Assembly (NCBI GenBank): GCA_035404185.1
Contig: DAONGN010000001.1
Location: 503,408-567,407, forward strand
DNA: 64,000 nt
Source: Candidatus Pacearchaeota archaeon
Lineage (GTDB): Bacteria > Patescibacteriota > Minisyncoccia > Minisyncoccales > Minisyncoccaceae
Direction: 5' to 3'
Within the stretch, counting starts at the first letter, position 1. Each line of letters opens with the position of its first letter. The notes under the pieces are model-generated. The model saw only the letters and a program-made list of their open reading frames with translations, did not search any database and was not told the origin of the DNA. Position numbers and translations under genes: made by a program. Below, one piece after another: positions 51,201 to 58,947 of this stretch.

Positions 51201-52346
51201 TTACCTTTCTCTTTTATTAGCAATAAATTCTTCAATCATTTCTCTGGCTTTTTCATCAGTGAATTGAGTCATGGGGTGTTTCATGAAGTAAGCAGAAGAA
51301 GATAATAGTGTTCCACCAATTCCCCTATCCAAACCAATCTTTAATAATCTGATAGCATCGATAACACAACCAGCTGAGTTAGGAGAATCTTCTACTGATA
51401 ATCTTAACTCCAATTCTACTGGCACATTACCAAACTTCCTTCCTTCCATACGAATGAAACAAACTTTGTTATCCTTCAAGAAAGGAACCCAGTCTGATGG
51501 ACCAACGTGTAAATTATCATAGCTCAATCTCTTAGCTAATTGAGATTCAACTGCTTCGGTCTTTGAAATCTTTTTAGTTTTCAATCTAGCTCTTTCTCCA
51601 TACATATTTAAGAAGTCTGTATTTCCTCCAACGTTTAATTGATATGAACGATCAATTGTAACTCCTCTTTCTGCAAATAAGTGAGATAAAACTCGGTGAG
51701 TAATAGTTGCTCCGATTTGTGATTTAATATCGTCTCCAATACAAGGAATTCCCTTGTCTCTAAATTTCTTTTCCCATTTAGGATCAGAACAAATAAATAC
51801 AGGCATACAATTGACAAGAGCTACACCAGCATCCAAAGCTGCTTGGGCATAGAATTCAACTGCTTTCTGTGAGCCAACAGGCATATAGTTAACTAAAACA
51901 TCTGCTTTTGATTTTTTTAATTCTTCAACTACATCAACTGCCTTTTTGTCTGAAGGCAAAAAAGTCTGATCTTCAGGATAGTCTTTCATATGAGTAGCAA
52001 CTCCATCTAAAATATTTCCCATTTTAACAATGACTCCTGTTTTTGGAACATCGTGACAAAAAGTTTTAGTACAGTTTGGTTTTTCAAAAATAGCTTGAGC
52101 AACATCTTTTCCAACTTTTCTTTTATCAATATCAAAACAAGCTACTATCTTGATGTCTGATATTTTGTATCCTCCTAAAACATTATGCATTAATCCTGGA
52201 ACCACTTCATCATCATTTTTAATGTCTTTGTAATAATAAATACCTTGAACCAAAGAACTTGCACAGTTACCTAATCCAGCAATAGCAATTCTAATTTCTT
52301 TCTTCTTTTCAGTTGATTTAGCTGGCTTTACAGATTTTTTTGCCAT
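51201..52346 (-). CDS. ino1: myo-Inositol-1-phosphate synthase
   Basis: A 381-residue MIPS of the bacterial/archaeal type: IAGLGNCASSLVQG, MPVGSQKAVE, DDIKSQIGATITHR, NVGGNTDFLNM and VEDSPNSAGCVIDAIR. It converts glucose-6-phosphate to inositol-1-phosphate with NAD. A lysine-rich N-terminal tail of about 17 residues precedes the domain. First gene of MIPS-PadR-CDP-alcohol operon. Confidence 0.9.
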   Translation of the reverse strand: MAKKSVKPAKSTEKKKEIRIAIAGLGNCASSLVQGIYYYKDIKNDDEVVPGLMHNVLGGYKISDIKIVACFDIDKRKVGKDVAQAIFEKPNCTKTFCHDVPKTGVIVKMGNILDGVATHMKDYPEDQTFLPSDKKAVDVVEELKKSKADVLVNYMPVGSQKAVEFYAQAALDAGVALVNCMPVFICSDPKWEKKFRDKGIPCIGDDIKSQIGATITHRVLSHLFAERGVTIDRSYQLNVGGNTDFLNMYGERARLKTKKISKTEAVESQLAKRLSYDNLHVGPSDWVPFLKDNKVCFIRMEGRKFGNVPVELELRLSVEDSPNSAGCVIDAIRLLKIGLDRGIGGTLLSSSAYFMKHPMTQFTDEKAREMIEEFIANKRER

Positions 52347-52384
52347 ATTTATTACTTAAACTATTATGTTAATTATATTTGATT

Positions 52385-52414
52385 CTATTTTACACTGGTA
52401 AAATAGTTTGTCAA
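52385..52414 (-). promoter_or_regulatory. MIPS promoter covered by a perfect palindrome (operator)
   Basis: TTGACA (52409-52414), a 16-base spacer and TAAAAT (52387-52392). CTATTTTAC (52385-52393), gap ACTG and GTAAAATAG (52398-52406) form a perfect 9-bp inverted repeat over the spacer and -10 box. A protein bound here would block RNA polymerase. PadR is the best candidate in this operon. Confidence 0.6.
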
Positions 52415-52476
52415 TAAGATTATTAATAGTCACTATTGACTACTTCTCATTAAAATGTCATAAATTGGATTATCTA

Positions 52477-52506
52477 TTGCACTAAAAGATAATTGTTTGA
52501 TATAAT
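52477..52506 (+). promoter_or_regulatory. Leaderless promoter of the antitoxin-like gene
   Basis: TTGCAC (52477-52482), 18-base spacer, TATAAT (52501-52506), six bases, then GTG at 52513. A GTCAATA/TATTGAC inverted pair at 52410-52440 lies between this and the MIPS promoter. Confidence 0.5.
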
Positions 52507-52512
52507 AAAAAC

Positions 52513-52686
52513 GTGAAATTACTCAAAGAAATAAAAACACTCTTTATTAAATCTTCTAAAAAAGACGAAGATAATAAAGAAAAAGAATTACTTAGAACAA
52601 AGGTAATTAAAGGTACCGATTTTGCTGTACGCGAATATGGCGAAGTATTTAAAAAATTAGCTGAATACGATAGAACTCTAAATTAA
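52513..52686 (+). CDS. Small antitoxin-like protein
   Basis: GTG at 52513 starts a 57-residue frame: a lysine/glutamate-rich helix (residues 1-30), then a C-terminal FAVREYGEVFKKLAEYDR segment typical of toxin-neutralising tails. It ends five bases before the Doc-like gene. The leaderless promoter and the pairing support an antitoxin role. No DNA-binding fold is evident. Confidence 0.55.
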   Translation: MKLLKEIKTLFIKSSKKDEDNKEKELLRTKVIKGTDFAVREYGEVFKKLAEYDRTLN

Positions 52687-52691
52687 TCTCT

Positions 52692-53135
52692 ATGTCTGTA
52701 AAATATTTGGATATGGAATTAATGCAAAGTATGTGCCACAGACTGGCTCTAAATGTTTTTGATACGAAGAATGACCCTATCGCGTGTTTTGAAGACCATT
52801 CAAATCTGCTTGAATCTGCCATTAACTTACCTCGACAAACCTTTGAAGGAATCGAACTGTATCCGACGTTAATAGATAAAGCGACTATACTATTTTATGG
52901 AATCAATAAAAACCACCCGTTTAGAAATGGTAATAAAAGAATCTCGGCAGCATCGTTAATAGTTTTTCTATATATCAACGACAAACAGATAAATGCTAGC
53001 AAGCAAGAAATAGTTGACATGACTCTTTATGTGGCAAAATCTCCAAATAACGAAATGGAAAAAGTTTTGGACGATATTAAATTATGGATAACAAAACACA
53101 TATCGCCATTGAAAGAAAAAACTGACAATACTTAA
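52692..53135 (+). CDS. Fic/Doc-family toxin
   Basis: The catalytic motif HPFRNGNKR at residues 75-83 fits the Doc form of Fic, H-x-F-x-D/N-x-N-K-R. The 147-residue length matches Doc proteins. Doc phosphorylates EF-Tu; Fic relatives add AMP. The preceding small gene is the presumed antitoxin. PadR follows by seven bases, so it may be in the same transcript. Confidence 0.85.
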   Translation: MSVKYLDMELMQSMCHRLALNVFDTKNDPIACFEDHSNLLESAINLPRQTFEGIELYPTLIDKATILFYGINKNHPFRNGNKRISAASLIVFLYINDKQINASKQEIVDMTLYVAKSPNNEMEKVLDDIKLWITKHISPLKEKTDNT

Positions 53136-53142
53136 GAAGTAT

Positions 53143-53445
53143 ATGACACCCTTTGAAAGACTAACCAAATCAAACACCAAAGAAAATCTTTGGATCTATA
53201 TCTTGGCTACTCTAAAAAAGCATTCCAACTATGCTTGGGATTTACATACTTCAATTGAAAAGGACTTTGGCTTTAAACCAGGAAACATAACTCCCTACCG
53301 CGTCCTCTATCGTTTAGAAGAACAAGGCTTTGTTAAAAGTGAACCAGAAGAAAGAAGAAGGGTTTACAAAATTACCGAAATGGGCGAAAAGGAATTAAAC
53401 AAAGTAAAAAACTTCTATTCTGAAGTATTAAAAAAGATAAGTTAA
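53143..53445 (+). CDS. PadR-family transcriptional regulator
   Basis: A 100-residue winged helix with LWIYILATLKK, the ITPYRVLYRLEEQGFVKSE helix and RRVYKITEMGEKEL wing. A paralog of the PadR at 50882. It lies downstream of the Doc toxin gene and upstream of an uncharacterised gene by three bases. Confidence 0.8.
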   Translation: MTPFERLTKSNTKENLWIYILATLKKHSNYAWDLHTSIEKDFGFKPGNITPYRVLYRLEEQGFVKSEPEERRRVYKITEMGEKELNKVKNFYSEVLKKIS

Positions 53446-53448
53446 GAT

Positions 53449-53892
53449 ATGAAAATTAACAAAAAAACAAAAGAAGAGAAAGAGACTGACATTCAGCAAA
53501 TCGTCAACCATTTTTTCTATACCAAAGGCTTCTCTCTTGACGAAATCAAAGAATCAGCTAAAAAGAAGAAGATAATCTATTCTAGATTTACTAGGCCAGG
53601 CAAAGAATTGCTTGATCTTGCCGGTTCAGTAGAAAAAGCCAAAGAAGCCATGACGACAGTTGCCAATTGGGCCAAGTCCCGTAACCTTGATTACTCAATT
53701 GAAACCGTTTTCAAAAAATGGTTAGAATTGGGAAAATTAAAACCCAAGGAAATTGTTAAAAAACCATATTATCGAAACCAACCAATGATTTGGTCTCAAA
53801 CCAAAAGAAAATGGTACGTCATTGATGACGGAGGAGAATGGCTTGAATACGCTGACAAAGAAAACAAGATAGAATGGAGAATCGAAAAATAA
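53449..53892 (+). CDS. Conserved-looking hypothetical protein
   Basis: A 147-residue soluble protein: basic N-terminus, a helical part with a LDLAGSVEKAKEAM segment, then a C-terminal WSQTKRKWYVID-DGGEWLEY strand-rich region. No family is recognised. It lies between PadR and efp on the same strand and is probably co-transcribed. Confidence 0.6.
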   Translation: MKINKKTKEEKETDIQQIVNHFFYTKGFSLDEIKESAKKKKIIYSRFTRPGKELLDLAGSVEKAKEAMTTVANWAKSRNLDYSIETVFKKWLELGKLKPKEIVKKPYYRNQPMIWSQTKRKWYVIDDGGEWLEYADKENKIEWRIEK

Positions 53893-53914
53893 TAAGTTAA
53901 AAGAAAAAAAACAA

Positions 53915-54475
53915 ATGTTATCATACGCAGAATTAAACAGAGGTGTAATTATTGTTATCAATGATCAACCTTACGAAATATTAGAAGCCTTAAGCACTTT
54001 CAAAGGAAGAGGCCATTCCTATCTTCAAATGAAATTAAAAAACCTAATAAGTGGTGCTGTCATTTCAAAAAGTGCTCAACCAAGAGATTCTTTTGAAGAA
54101 GCAGATGTTGAAGAACAAGAAGCTAAATTCATTTTTGGAAATAAAGGAAAATACACTTTTAGCGACGTTAAAGGTAAAAGATTTGAATTAACCGAAGAAC
54201 AAATTGGAGATAAAGCTGGATTCCTTAAAGCTAACGAAGAAGTAAAAACAATTATCTTTAATGACAAAATCATCAATGTCATTATTCCCATCAAAGTTCA
54301 ATTAAAAGTTACTGAGGTTCCACCAGGCGTTAAGGGAGACCGAGCTCAGTCAGGAACTAAATTAGTAACTCTTGAGACTGGAAGAAAAATAGATGCCCCA
54401 CTGTTTGTAAATGAAGACGATATTATAGAAATAAATACAGAAAGCTCAACTTACGTTAGAAGAGTTAATGAGTAA
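53915..54475 (+). CDS. efp: Elongation factor P, with Arg at the modification site
   Basis: Three domains of EF-P are present in 186 residues, including KLKNLISG and the C-terminal VPPGVKGDRAQSGTK and APLFVNEDDIIEI motifs. EF-P rescues ribosomes stalled at polyproline. The loop that normally reads PGKGG, with modified Lys34, here reads KGRGH, so position 32 is Arg. In Pseudomonas-type EF-P an Arg is rhamnosylated; no EarP is in this window. Confidence 0.92.
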   Translation: MLSYAELNRGVIIVINDQPYEILEALSTFKGRGHSYLQMKLKNLISGAVISKSAQPRDSFEEADVEEQEAKFIFGNKGKYTFSDVKGKRFELTEEQIGDKAGFLKANEEVKTIIFNDKIINVIIPIKVQLKVTEVPPGVKGDRAQSGTKLVTLETGRKIDAPLFVNEDDIIEINTESSTYVRRVNE

Positions 54476-54480
54476 AACAA

Positions 54481-54508
54481 AACCACCGAAATAATCGGTG
54501 GTTTTTCT
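54481..54508. terminator. Bidirectional terminator between efp and the reductase gene
   Basis: AACCACCGA (54481-54489) pairs with TCGGTGGTT (54495-54503), flanked by A-rich and T-rich sequence. Confidence 0.75.
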
Positions 54509-54776
54509 ATTTTACAAATAAGTTACAAAAACAATGCCCATCCTTTTCAATCTCTTCCTCGTGATAAATACAAGGACAAATTATTCTCTTATCTGCTTTC
54601 TTGTCCCCTGTCATTTTTCTGCAGGGACAATATATTTCTCCGAAACCTTCCTTGCGAATTAATAATCCCTTAACAATTCCTGAAACTATGGCCTTATTGG
54701 GATTAAGCTTAAATCCTTTACTTTTAGCATATTCATCGCTTTTCTTTATTAAAATTTCAATATCTTTTTCTTCCAT
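54507..54776 (-). CDS. Ferredoxin-thioredoxin reductase catalytic chain
   Basis: The cysteine pattern C-P-C-R ... C-P-C-x-H ... H-C-F-C (YCPCR, ICPCIYH, HCFC) matches FTR beta, which holds a 4Fe-4S cluster and a redox disulfide. Length 89. It passes electrons from ferredoxin to thioredoxin. One base separates it from the thioredoxin gene. Confidence 0.85.
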   Translation of the reverse strand: MEEKDIEILIKKSDEYAKSKGFKLNPNKAIVSGIVKGLLIRKEGFGEIYCPCRKMTGDKKADKRIICPCIYHEEEIEKDGHCFCNLFVK

Positions 54777-54777
54777 T

Positions 54778-55089
54778 TTAAATATTTAAATTTATCCAGC
54801 TTCTAATTTCTTCTTCTTGTTTTAAGCCAATAAACTTGTCTTTAACTTCTCCATTGATAAACAAAACAACTGTTGGAATTCGATCAACCTCGAACATGTT
54901 CCCCGTTACAGGATTTTTATCCAAATCCATTTTGTAAAAATCTACCTTACCTGTATATTCTTCTGAAAGTTTCTCAATAATTGGTCCCAACATTTTACAA
55001 GGAGGACACCATTCAGTGAAAATATCTACCAATACCGGTTTATTATTCTTAACTGCCGACTCAAAAGTATCATCTGTTAGAATATTCAT
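54778..55089 (-). CDS. trxA: Thioredoxin
   Basis: The 103-residue protein has the active-site WCPPCK and the cis-proline in RIPTVVLF, with GLKQEEEI near the end. It is the likely substrate of the ferredoxin-thioredoxin reductase encoded next, so the pair is a complete electron relay. Confidence 0.9.
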   Translation of the reverse strand: MNILTDDTFESAVKNNKPVLVDIFTEWCPPCKMLGPIIEKLSEEYTGKVDFYKMDLDKNPVTGNMFEVDRIPTVVLFINGEVKDKFIGLKQEEEIRSWINLNI

Positions 55090-55146
55090 TTTTTTCTTTA
55101 TTAATTATTACAATCATATTATACATGGAAATAAAAAAAGAGACAA

Positions 55147-55614
55147 TTATAAATTTTCTCTTTTATTTTCCACTTCCACTCTTGTAGATCTCAAAGCAAT
55201 CTCCATTAGATCGCCCTCAGTCAATGCTTCTCCATTAAAATAACGCTGGCTTATTTCAACAAAGCCAAATAGGTTTTGCATTATTAGTATTCTTTTGTAT
55301 CTATCATAGAGAAGATGAACTTCTACATGGCAATCAGGACATCCTTTCTTTATTGACCCATTCCTACCGCCATATTCCCGAGGAATCTCGTGATGCTCTT
55401 CGATTTCTGTTACTTCCGTGTCTTTCTCCCCATGAATAATAATGCATCTTGGACATTTGCCGTGATCTACCCCATTTCCATTTTTATGCCTTGGATGAGG
55501 TTCTTTTCTTGAAGATCTTCTTCCATCATGATAAGTAGTCCTTTTTTTGGTAAAATTTTTTTCTAACTTTTTCGGAATAAATCCTTTTGCTAAGGATCTT
55601 TTATCACCATTCAA
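55147..55614 (-). CDS. HNH endonuclease
   Basis: The start TTG at 55614 follows GAGGTGA by four bases; the longer frame adds 14 residues. The HNH core is EEHHEIPREYGG, then C-P-D-C-H-V-E-V-H (CPDCHVEVH) with a preceding CPRCIIIHG zinc pair. The N-terminus is very basic. The 155-residue length and lone position suggest a mobile or defence-associated nuclease. GC-richer than its neighbours. Confidence 0.7.
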   Translation of the reverse strand: MNGDKRSLAKGFIPKKLEKNFTKKRTTYHDGRRSSRKEPHPRHKNGNGVDHGKCPRCIIIHGEKDTEVTEIEEHHEIPREYGGRNGSIKKGCPDCHVEVHLLYDRYKRILIMQNLFGFVEISQRYFNGEALTEGDLMEIALRSTRVEVENKRENL

Positions 55615-55708
55615 ATAATCACCTCGATTAAATGATAAATAAATGTAAAGGTTCAACTATACCAGAAGAACCATCTACATTTTATTCTTGTTTTAAAAAT
55701 CCGTCAAA

Positions 55709-55909
55709 CTAATCTTTTTCTATCTCTTTTTTAATCTCCTCAAATTCATTTTCAATTTCTTTGAATTGTTTCTTAGCTTCTTTGATTATTAGAGCCGCTT
55801 CTTTTACTTTTTCTAATCCTTCCTCAACATCAACTTCTTCCTGTTTTTCGAACCATTCGGCAATTAAAGATAATTTTTTAAGACTTTGGTTAAGATTTTT
55901 TTCCTTCAT
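55709..55909 (-). CDS. xseB: Exonuclease VII small subunit
   Basis: A 66-residue helical protein with SLKKLSLIAEWFEKQEEVDVEEGLEKVKEAA, the typical XseB helical pair (shown by its N-terminal half). It overlaps the xseA stop by 20 bases. XseB forms the coiled arm on XseA. Confidence 0.8.
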   Translation of the reverse strand: MKEKNLNQSLKKLSLIAEWFEKQEEVDVEEGLEKVKEAALIIKEAKKQFKEIENEFEEIKKEIEKD

Positions 55910-57125
55910 TTTTTTGTGTTTTTTTAACTTGCGTATTTATTATTCCGTTATATACTTTTAAATCAATAATATCTTCGACTTTAACATCATTAATGTTTTT
56001 AATTACTCCCTTTTTGCTATTCGCAATACAATATCCTAACTTTAAATTCCTTTCTGGATCATTTTGATTAATTGTCTTTTCAATATTTCCCAATTTATCT
56101 TTCATTTTGCTAATCTCATTTTCAAGTATTTTTGGAATTACGGTTTTAATTCTAAATTCAATCATTTTAAATAAAGAAATTACTTTTTCTAACTTGTCTT
56201 TAATTTTTAAAAATAAACTATTAATTTTGTATTCTAAACTTCTTAAAGAAGAAGAAAAAGAATTAAAAATTTCTCTTTCCATTGCTTTTAATTCTAACTC
56301 TGCTTCCTGCCAAGACTGATTTAAAAGGTTAGCCGCTGCAGTCGGAGTTGAAACCATTTTATCAGCCACTAAAGATAATAATGGCACATCTTTATCATGC
56401 CCGATAGCTGCGATTACCGGAAAAGGAAGACTAGCAATTTCCCTTATTAATATCTCATTATTAAAGGCTAAAAACGACTCCAAAGAGCCACCTCCTCGCA
56501 TAATGACAAGAACATCGATATCTTGTTTCTTCATCGTCTTAACGCTATTTAGGAGGTCTCTAACCGCTTCCAACCCTTCAACTCGAGAGTCGATAAACTT
56601 GATTTGGAAGCCAAACCTTCCTAAATTATTTAAAAAGTCAGAAATAACCGCTCCCTGCTTAGAAGTAATAATACCAACCCTTTTAACAAAAGAAGGAATT
56701 TCCTTTTTTTTATTTAAATCAAATAATCCTTCATCTTCCAATTTCTTTTTTAATTTCTCGTATTCCTTTTTCAATTCCCCTTCTCCCATCAACTGTATTG
56801 TTTTTGCCTTAAAACTTAATCTTCCTGTCGGAGGATAAACATCGGGGATTCCTTTAGCGATAATTTCTAATCCTTCTTTTAATTCTACTCCGCATAATTT
56901 ATAATCATAATTCCAAACAACACAAGATAAAACACTTTTGTCTTTTTTATCCTTCAAAGAAAAATAAACATGCCCAACTGAGCTGATTTTAACTTCCGAA
57001 ACCTCTCCCACTATTCTTGCTTCAAAAGAATTAAGTATTCCGTTTAATAATTTCAAATACGCAGAAATAGAAAGAATGTTATTCTCCAAAAGTTCCTTTA
57101 CTGCTGATTTACCTTTTTGTTCCAT
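55890..57125 (-). CDS. xseA: Exonuclease VII large subunit
   Basis: The N-terminal OB fold (GEVSEVKISSVGHVYFSLKD) and the catalytic domain with GVITS, DVLVIMRGGGS and AIGHDKDVPLLSLVAD are present. Length 411. It degrades single-stranded DNA in both directions. It reads away from the RNA gene beginning at 57209. Confidence 0.92.
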   Translation of the reverse strand: MEQKGKSAVKELLENNILSISAYLKLLNGILNSFEARIVGEVSEVKISSVGHVYFSLKDKKDKSVLSCVVWNYDYKLCGVELKEGLEIIAKGIPDVYPPTGRLSFKAKTIQLMGEGELKKEYEKLKKKLEDEGLFDLNKKKEIPSFVKRVGIITSKQGAVISDFLNNLGRFGFQIKFIDSRVEGLEAVRDLLNSVKTMKKQDIDVLVIMRGGGSLESFLAFNNEILIREIASLPFPVIAAIGHDKDVPLLSLVADKMVSTPTAAANLLNQSWQEAELELKAMEREIFNSFSSSLRSLEYKINSLFLKIKDKLEKVISLFKMIEFRIKTVIPKILENEISKMKDKLGNIEKTINQNDPERNLKLGYCIANSKKGVIKNINDVKVEDIIDLKVYNGIINTQVKKTQKNEGKKS

Positions 57126-57173
57126 ATTGCTATTCTATCAAAAAAACAAAAAATCCGCTATTTACTAAAGCTA

Positions 57174-57202
57174 TTTACATTTTTATATGAATATGGTAAT
57201 AA
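57174..57202 (+). promoter_or_regulatory. Promoter of the structured RNA
   Basis: TTTACA (57174-57179), a 17-base spacer with TG before the -10, and TAATAA (57197-57202). The transcript is expected to start near G57209. Confidence 0.65.
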
Positions 57203-57208
57203 AAAATC

Positions 57209-57590
57209 GGCCCCTCAAGAACATATGTCTCTTTGAAGAGGCCTAGGAGAAGGTAGAGGCGCATGAACTTATGCTAAATGTAGCAATCATCCAACTCTCT
57301 GCGATCTCTGGTTTATTTCTGTTATGTGAGACGTCCCCTCTCTCGCTTCTGATAAGAGGAACTGTAAGAGTCTCTTTCGACAGACGAATACCAGTGCCGG
57401 ACAGCACGATTCCGGTTCATCGCAGCACCATGAAAAGTTGCTACACTATGGTGCGGGTTCAAATCCTGCAATAATGTAGCAAATTATCTCCTATGATTGA
57501 GCACAAAGCTCAATCAAAACTAAATTTAATGGGATGCCAATATGTGTATCCCAGGGGGAAGCCTACCATTGTGCTTCCCTTTATTTTTTT
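57209..57590 (+). ncRNA. Structured non-coding RNA of unidentified family
   Basis: The region is visibly GC-richer than the AT-rich surroundings, has its own promoter and ends in a strong terminator (GGGAAGC 57556-57562, GCTTCCC 57573-57579, then T-run). Long-range pairs: TAGGAGA 57244-57250 with TCTCCTA 57487-57493; CTGCGAT 57299-57305 with ATCGCAG 57419-57425. Nested inside the second: CTGGT/ACCAG (57308/57390), TCTGT/ACAGA (57318/57380), GAGAC/GTCTC (57328/57370), CCTCT/AGAGG (57337/57355). GCACCAT/ATGGTGC (57425/57448) holds TTGCTACA (57438-57445), which pairs with TGTAGCAA at 57475 and also matches an identical 8-mer at 57279, so a pseudoknot or switch is possible. A T-loop hairpin GCGGG-TTCAAAT-CCTGC is at 57453-57469. 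No known family was matched. Confidence 0.8.
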
Positions 57591-58342
57591 TCGTGCTTAA
57601 TTTTTGCCATTACGGCGTTCTTTCTATAGTTACAAAAATCACACTCAGAATTCATTTCTGGAATCTTATCACTCATTAAACATTTTTTAATATCCATTAG
57701 CGCTCCCTCTATCCAAGAATCATCTCCGGTATATGGAATAACTTTAATATCAAACTCTAATTTTTTATCAAAATAAGGCTTGCCCGTATCTCCATTGCAA
57801 TAAACAAAATATCCCGTCGGAGAAACATCAAATCCATTCTTTCTAAAGAGCCATTGATATATTTCCATCTGTCGCTTATATCCTCTCTGCCATTCAGCAT
57901 CTAAATTAACCTCGCTGGTTTTAGATGTTGCCTTGTAATCAACAATTATTACTTCCCCCTTAGGATTAATCCAAATATCATCAATTGCTCCAGTAATTAA
58001 AAGATTGGTTGGTTCATGCAAATATTCAATTCCTTTAAAAGTATTCCTCCAAGTATCAATATCTTTATGTTTATAAGGAATCGCATCTATTCCGAATTCT
58101 TCTATAAAAGGATGAACAGTTTGTTCTTTCCTATATAAATCAAATTCTTTTTTTAGCAATGAATCAACCGCACTGTTCAACGTAAAAGGAAACCCAGGGG
58201 GTCTACCTATTCCTAATCGCCTATCTAAATAGAAACACTGTGGACACTCCATAAACAAATCTATCTTTGAACGACTAAGTTTAAATGGTGTTTTCGATTC
58301 AGGATTAAAAATATTATTCGATTTTTTGTAGTATTCTGACAT
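57581..58342 (-). CDS. RecB/Cas4-like PD-(D/E)XK nuclease
   Basis: The nuclease core is visible: TGAIDDIW, VIIVDYKAT and a QMEIYQWL helix (the Q-x3-Y motif). Cysteines in FMECPQC and the C-terminal CDFCNYR may form an iron-sulfur cluster as in Cas4/AddB relatives. Length 253. It ends 9 bases before the RNA terminator's T-run on the other strand. No CRISPR array is in view, so a DNA-repair or defence role is an inference. Confidence 0.75.
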   Translation of the reverse strand: MSEYYKKSNNIFNPESKTPFKLSRSKIDLFMECPQCFYLDRRLGIGRPPGFPFTLNSAVDSLLKKEFDLYRKEQTVHPFIEEFGIDAIPYKHKDIDTWRNTFKGIEYLHEPTNLLITGAIDDIWINPKGEVIIVDYKATSKTSEVNLDAEWQRGYKRQMEIYQWLFRKNGFDVSPTGYFVYCNGDTGKPYFDKKLEFDIKVIPYTGDDSWIEGALMDIKKCLMSDKIPEMNSECDFCNYRKNAVMAKIKHEKK

Positions 58343-58424
58343 GTTTTACTTGACAATTTAATTATAACTATGATAATATGGTTGTAGAATTCTTATGAAA
58401 AAGTACCTCTTAATGGTTTCGTCC

Positions 58425-58931
58425 TTAAGCGGTGCTTTTTCTTTTATACTCTAATTTTTTCCTTAAATCATACATAAAAACTACCTTTTCCTTGGCTGTC
58501 TTTTTTAGTAATGTTGAACAATTATTATAATGAGGGCTCATTACCGTCCTTAAGCGATTATGATCGTATAAATACCCAACTAAAGAATAAAAATCTCCAT
58601 CACTCGTAACAACGACGGCCTTATCAAAATTATTTTCAAAACAATCAATCATAGCCTGAACAACTAAATCAGCATCAATATTCCCTTTATGTGATCCATC
58701 TTTATTTGGAAGAACTGGCTTAAATTTTAATATAAATCCTGCCTTTTGAAGCGAGGCGTACATGTTGCTATTCTCTGGAACATATCCAATAAATAAATAT
58801 GCAACGGAAACTCCGTATTTTTCCTTTAAATAAACTCTGAATTTTTTAAAATCTAAAAGCCATCCCAGATTTTTTATACCTATATTTAAATTCTGACTAT
58901 CTATAAAAGCAAAATTGTTTTCTTTATTCAT
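58425..58931 (-). CDS. NYN-domain ribonuclease (LabA-like)
   Basis: A 168-residue PIN-like NYN protein: IDSQNLNIG at the N-terminus, then DADLVVQAM and VVTSDGDFYSLVGYL with acidic residues in the metal site. The family includes putative RNases. It lies 16 bases from the HD protein. A short plus-strand sequence from 58343 to 58424 holds nothing recognisable. Confidence 0.8.
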   Translation of the reverse strand: MNKENNFAFIDSQNLNIGIKNLGWLLDFKKFRVYLKEKYGVSVAYLFIGYVPENSNMYASLQKAGFILKFKPVLPNKDGSHKGNIDADLVVQAMIDCFENNFDKAVVVTSDGDFYSLVGYLYDHNRLRTVMSPHYNNCSTLLKKTAKEKVVFMYDLRKKLEYKRKSTA

Positions 58932-58947
58932 TATAAATTAGTTTTAC

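Noticed and set aside
57271..57474. 67-residue open frame inside the structured RNA
   Set aside because: No ribosome-binding sequence, composition unlike a protein, and it crosses the helices of the RNA.
57209..57590. tmRNA, RNase P RNA, SRP RNA or lysine riboswitch at the structured RNA
   Set aside because: A T-loop hairpin and the sequence TTTCGACAG are present, but no acceptor pairing or tag frame fits tmRNA; no RNase P or SRP core motif is found; the AGAGGCGC start resembles a lysine riboswitch only locally, and no gene on that strand follows.
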